Shown here: in pieces, positions 30,861-30,948 of the stretch
Position numbering within the stretch: position 1 is the stretch's first letter
Layout of the letters: the number at the start of each line of letters is the position of its first letter
Assembly (NCBI GenBank): GCA_003427395.1
Contig: BFEA01000219.1
Span: 2,206,061-2,237,008 of the forward strand
Source of the DNA: Chara braunii
Lineage: Eukaryota; Streptophyta; Charophyceae; Charales; Characeae
DNA: 30,948 nt
Reading direction: 5' to 3'
Notes under the pieces: generated by a model
Seen by the model: only the letters and a program-made list of their open reading frames with translations
Told to the model about the DNA's origin: nothing
Databases searched by the model: none
Position numbers and translations under genes: made by a program

Positions 30861-30898
<38 letters not shown>

Positions 30899-30948
30899 CC
30901 ANGNGTTTCAAAGGTNGGTANTGNNANAAACANCATCGNCAANAATTA
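30827..30948 (+). repeat. Low-quality end: G/N run, (GA)n microsatellite and duplicate of 30492-30546
   Basis: N and G alternate from 30834 to 30860, then about 17 GA repeats run from 30862 to 30896. After them GAGGTCC reopens the sequence already seen at 30492, now with many Ns (30894-30948). Read errors at a contig end or a misjoined read are the likely cause; a true local duplication is possible. Confidence 0.75.

Overview
The window looks like nuclear, gene-poor, repeat-dominated DNA of a plant-lineage eukaryote. The gag, zinc-knuckle and polymerase wording of its Ty3/gypsy relic and the zf-RVT end of its LINE resemble retroelement proteins I associate with streptophyte algae such as Chara. 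That assignment is from memory of the families, not a search. I see no intact host protein gene and no tRNA or rRNA.

Layout. (1) 1-14587: a very large element bounded by two direct repeats, 1-2682 (cut by the window edge) and 12258-14587 (left side lost in a 725-base N gap at 11533-12257). Both repeats end in GACA. The right one stops exactly where an open LINE reading frame starts, so they behave like LTRs of a giant, apparently non-autonomous LTR element. Its interior (2683-11532) has a gag-like relic and one unrecognised ORF on the minus strand, no visible reverse transcriptase or integrase, and a remarkable density of short perfect hairpins. The best of these is an array at 9929-10673: nine hairpins share an apical core (CCAATCTTATGG in seven), while their basal stems differ in sequence but remain self-complementary. 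(2) 14588-16885: the 3' part of a LINE on the plus strand, broken by stops and a frameshift and ending in a 25-base A run. (3) 16886-21.4 kb: a decayed Ty3/gypsy element on the minus strand. Read from right to left it has gag coiled coil, gag, zinc knuckle, protease remnant, RT with YLDD, RNase H, integrase zinc finger and integrase core. The LINE A run cuts the integrase. A candidate 5' LTR with a 34-bp minisatellite lies at 21775-24214. (4) 24.2-30.9 kb: AT-rich intergenic DNA with long T tracts, a decayed copy of mitochondrial nad7 (25063-25552, minus), a fold-back inverted repeat near 26.1 kb, a CCGGAC-rich module with an A tail near 27.2 kb, a second LINE-type 3' tail near 29.1 kb, and a low-quality end that repeats earlier sequence.

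The nesting gives an order of events: gypsy first, then the LINE into its integrase, then the giant LTR-bounded element into the LINE. The parts do not form a metabolic pathway. Their shared logic is successive transposition and decay. The part least explained by known families is the hairpin system inside the youngest, giant element.
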